This document shows, one piece after another, positions 63,400 through 64,000 of a stretch of DNA of 64,000 nt; position 1 is the first letter of the stretch; every line of letters starts with the position of its first letter. The DNA comes from SCUB01 sp041918675 (GTDB lineage Bacteria; Pseudomonadota; Alphaproteobacteria; Rhizobiales; Xanthobacteraceae). The notes under the pieces were generated by a model. That model did no database searches and was not told the DNA's origin. It saw only the letters and a list, made by a program, of their open reading frames with translations. The stretch covers positions 72,719 through 136,718 of the forward strand of contig JAYRVF010000001.1 of the NCBI GenBank assembly GCA_041918675.1. Direction: 5' to 3'. A program made the translations under genes and the position numbers.

Positions 63400-64000
63400 C
63401 TAAAACCAGCGTTCGCCGACGACGACGGTGTCGCCGGGTTTGAGTTGGGTGGTGAGCGGCACGCGGCCGCGCCATGGACCGTCGGGCGTGGGGCGCGAAA
63501 GATCGACCGAAGGCCGGCTCGCGCGCGCGGTGAAGCCGCCGGCGATCGCGACCGCGTTTTCGGCCGTCATGTTGGGCACAAAGGGATATTGGCCGGGCGC
63601 GGCGACCTCGCCGAGAATGAAGAACGGGCGGTAGGATTCGATTTCGGCGGCGACATGCGGCTCGCGGATGTAGCCGGCGCGCAGGCGCGTGGCGATGCGG
63701 CGGGCGAGTTCGGAGGGCGTCGCCCCGCGCGCGGGCACGGCCCCGATCAGCGGCAGCGTGATCATGCCGCCGGCGTCGACCGTGTAGGAATTGGTCAAGC
63801 CGTCCTGGCCGTAGACGAGAACGCGCAGCCGGTCGCCGGCGTCGAGCCGATAGGGCGCGGCGGCCGAGCCCGTCGCCTCGCGCGCGCCTTCCCGCGCGAA
63901 AGCCTCGCGCCCGCCATCATAGGCGATGCGGTCGAGATCGCCGCGCGCGACATCGTCCCGCGAATGCATCACGCTCACCGGTTCCCGCGCGCAGCCCCCC
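63400..64000 (-). CDS. Wza/ExoF-like polysaccharide export lipoprotein, 5' end cut by window edge
   Basis: The frame is open to the right-hand edge, and the residues before the first visible start (GTG 63978) read GGCAREP, the end of a lipobox, so the real start is outside. The polysaccharide-export (Poly_export) domain begins YRLDAGDRLRVLVYGQDG, with a SLBB-like domain after (FFILGEVAAPGQYPF). It would form the outer-membrane export channel of the exopolysaccharide encoded with the GT4 and initiating transferase. Confidence 0.88.
   Translation of the reverse strand, partial: GGCAREPVSVMHSRDDVARGDLDRIAYDGGREAFAREGAREATGSAAAPYRLDAGDRLRVLVYGQDGLTNSYTVDAGGMITLPLIGAVPARGATPSELARRIATRLRAGYIREPHVAAEIESYRPFFILGEVAAPGQYPFVPNMTAENAVAIAGGFTARASRPSVDLSRPTPDGPWRGRVPLTTQLKPGDTVVVGERWF

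Overview
The window reads as a chromosomal segment of a GC-rich alphaproteobacterium of the order Hyphomicrobiales (Rhizobiales). The evidence is a Porin_2-type major porin with the usual rhizobial signal peptide, the LdtR/L,D-transpeptidase pair, a single bifunctional Rsh (p)ppGpp enzyme, a DUF6163 membrane protein, a Mg-type HemB, and the order pdxJ-acpS-lepB-rnc-era-recO. I cannot fix the family or genus from sequence alone. Most of the window is housekeeping DNA. No prophage, transposase, integrase or CRISPR array is visible.

Left part (1-18 kb). A PIN-domain toxin fragment cut by the window edge is followed by gatB. Then comes about 1.7 kb of nearly gene-free DNA holding only a 29-residue lysine/alanine-rich histone-H1-like miniprotein, and then a small Sel1-repeat protein. 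Next is tRNA-Ser(GCT) with a small cell-surface islet: an FkbM methyltransferase, a Caps_synth-type glycosyltransferase and a sulfotransferase/coiled-coil protein. The last two lie between two identical 110-bp direct repeats that copy the 3' end of livF, which is strong evidence for an insertion with target duplication. On the minus strand follows a seven-gene run: MetE-like methyltransferase, C_GCAxxG_C_C redox protein, and a complete branched-chain-amino-acid-type ABC transporter (livK-H-M-G-F). A perfect hairpin sits between the binding-protein gene and the permease genes. The major porin has a strong terminator and is followed by a HicBA-like toxin-antitoxin pair whose toxin gene carries a frameshift.

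Middle (18-36 kb). An alpha/beta hydrolase, a soluble lytic transglycosylase, dapA, mscL and smpB come first. A type-5 uracil-DNA glycosylase overlaps a NYN-domain protein. Then rpoZ with a clear terminator, rsh, and the pdxJ-acpS-lepB-rnc-era-recO run, a small exported protein, and parC.

Right part (36-64 kb). An AT-rich promoter region and two blocks of tandem minisatellite repeats precede mntH. Then come bpt, an RDD protein, hemB, a DUF6163 protein, ldtR-ldtP, and a cofactor/deoxynucleotide run glyA-nrdR-ribD-ribE-ribH-nusB-thiL. An MFS transporter and the proton pyrophosphatase hppA follow, then bamE, a CBP3-like cytochrome bc1 chaperone, and yceD-plsX-fabH-ihfA-merR. A dedicated acyl carrier protein/ketosynthase pair and tRNA-Pro(GGG) come next. 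The window ends with an exopolysaccharide start cluster on the minus strand: a Wza-like export lipoprotein cut by the edge, a GT4 glycosyltransferase and an initiating sugar-phosphate transferase.

The items most worth a second look are the 110-bp-repeat-flanked glycan islet, the MetE-like/redox/Liv operon, the repeat-filled leader of mntH, the miniprotein in its gene desert, and the broken hicA.
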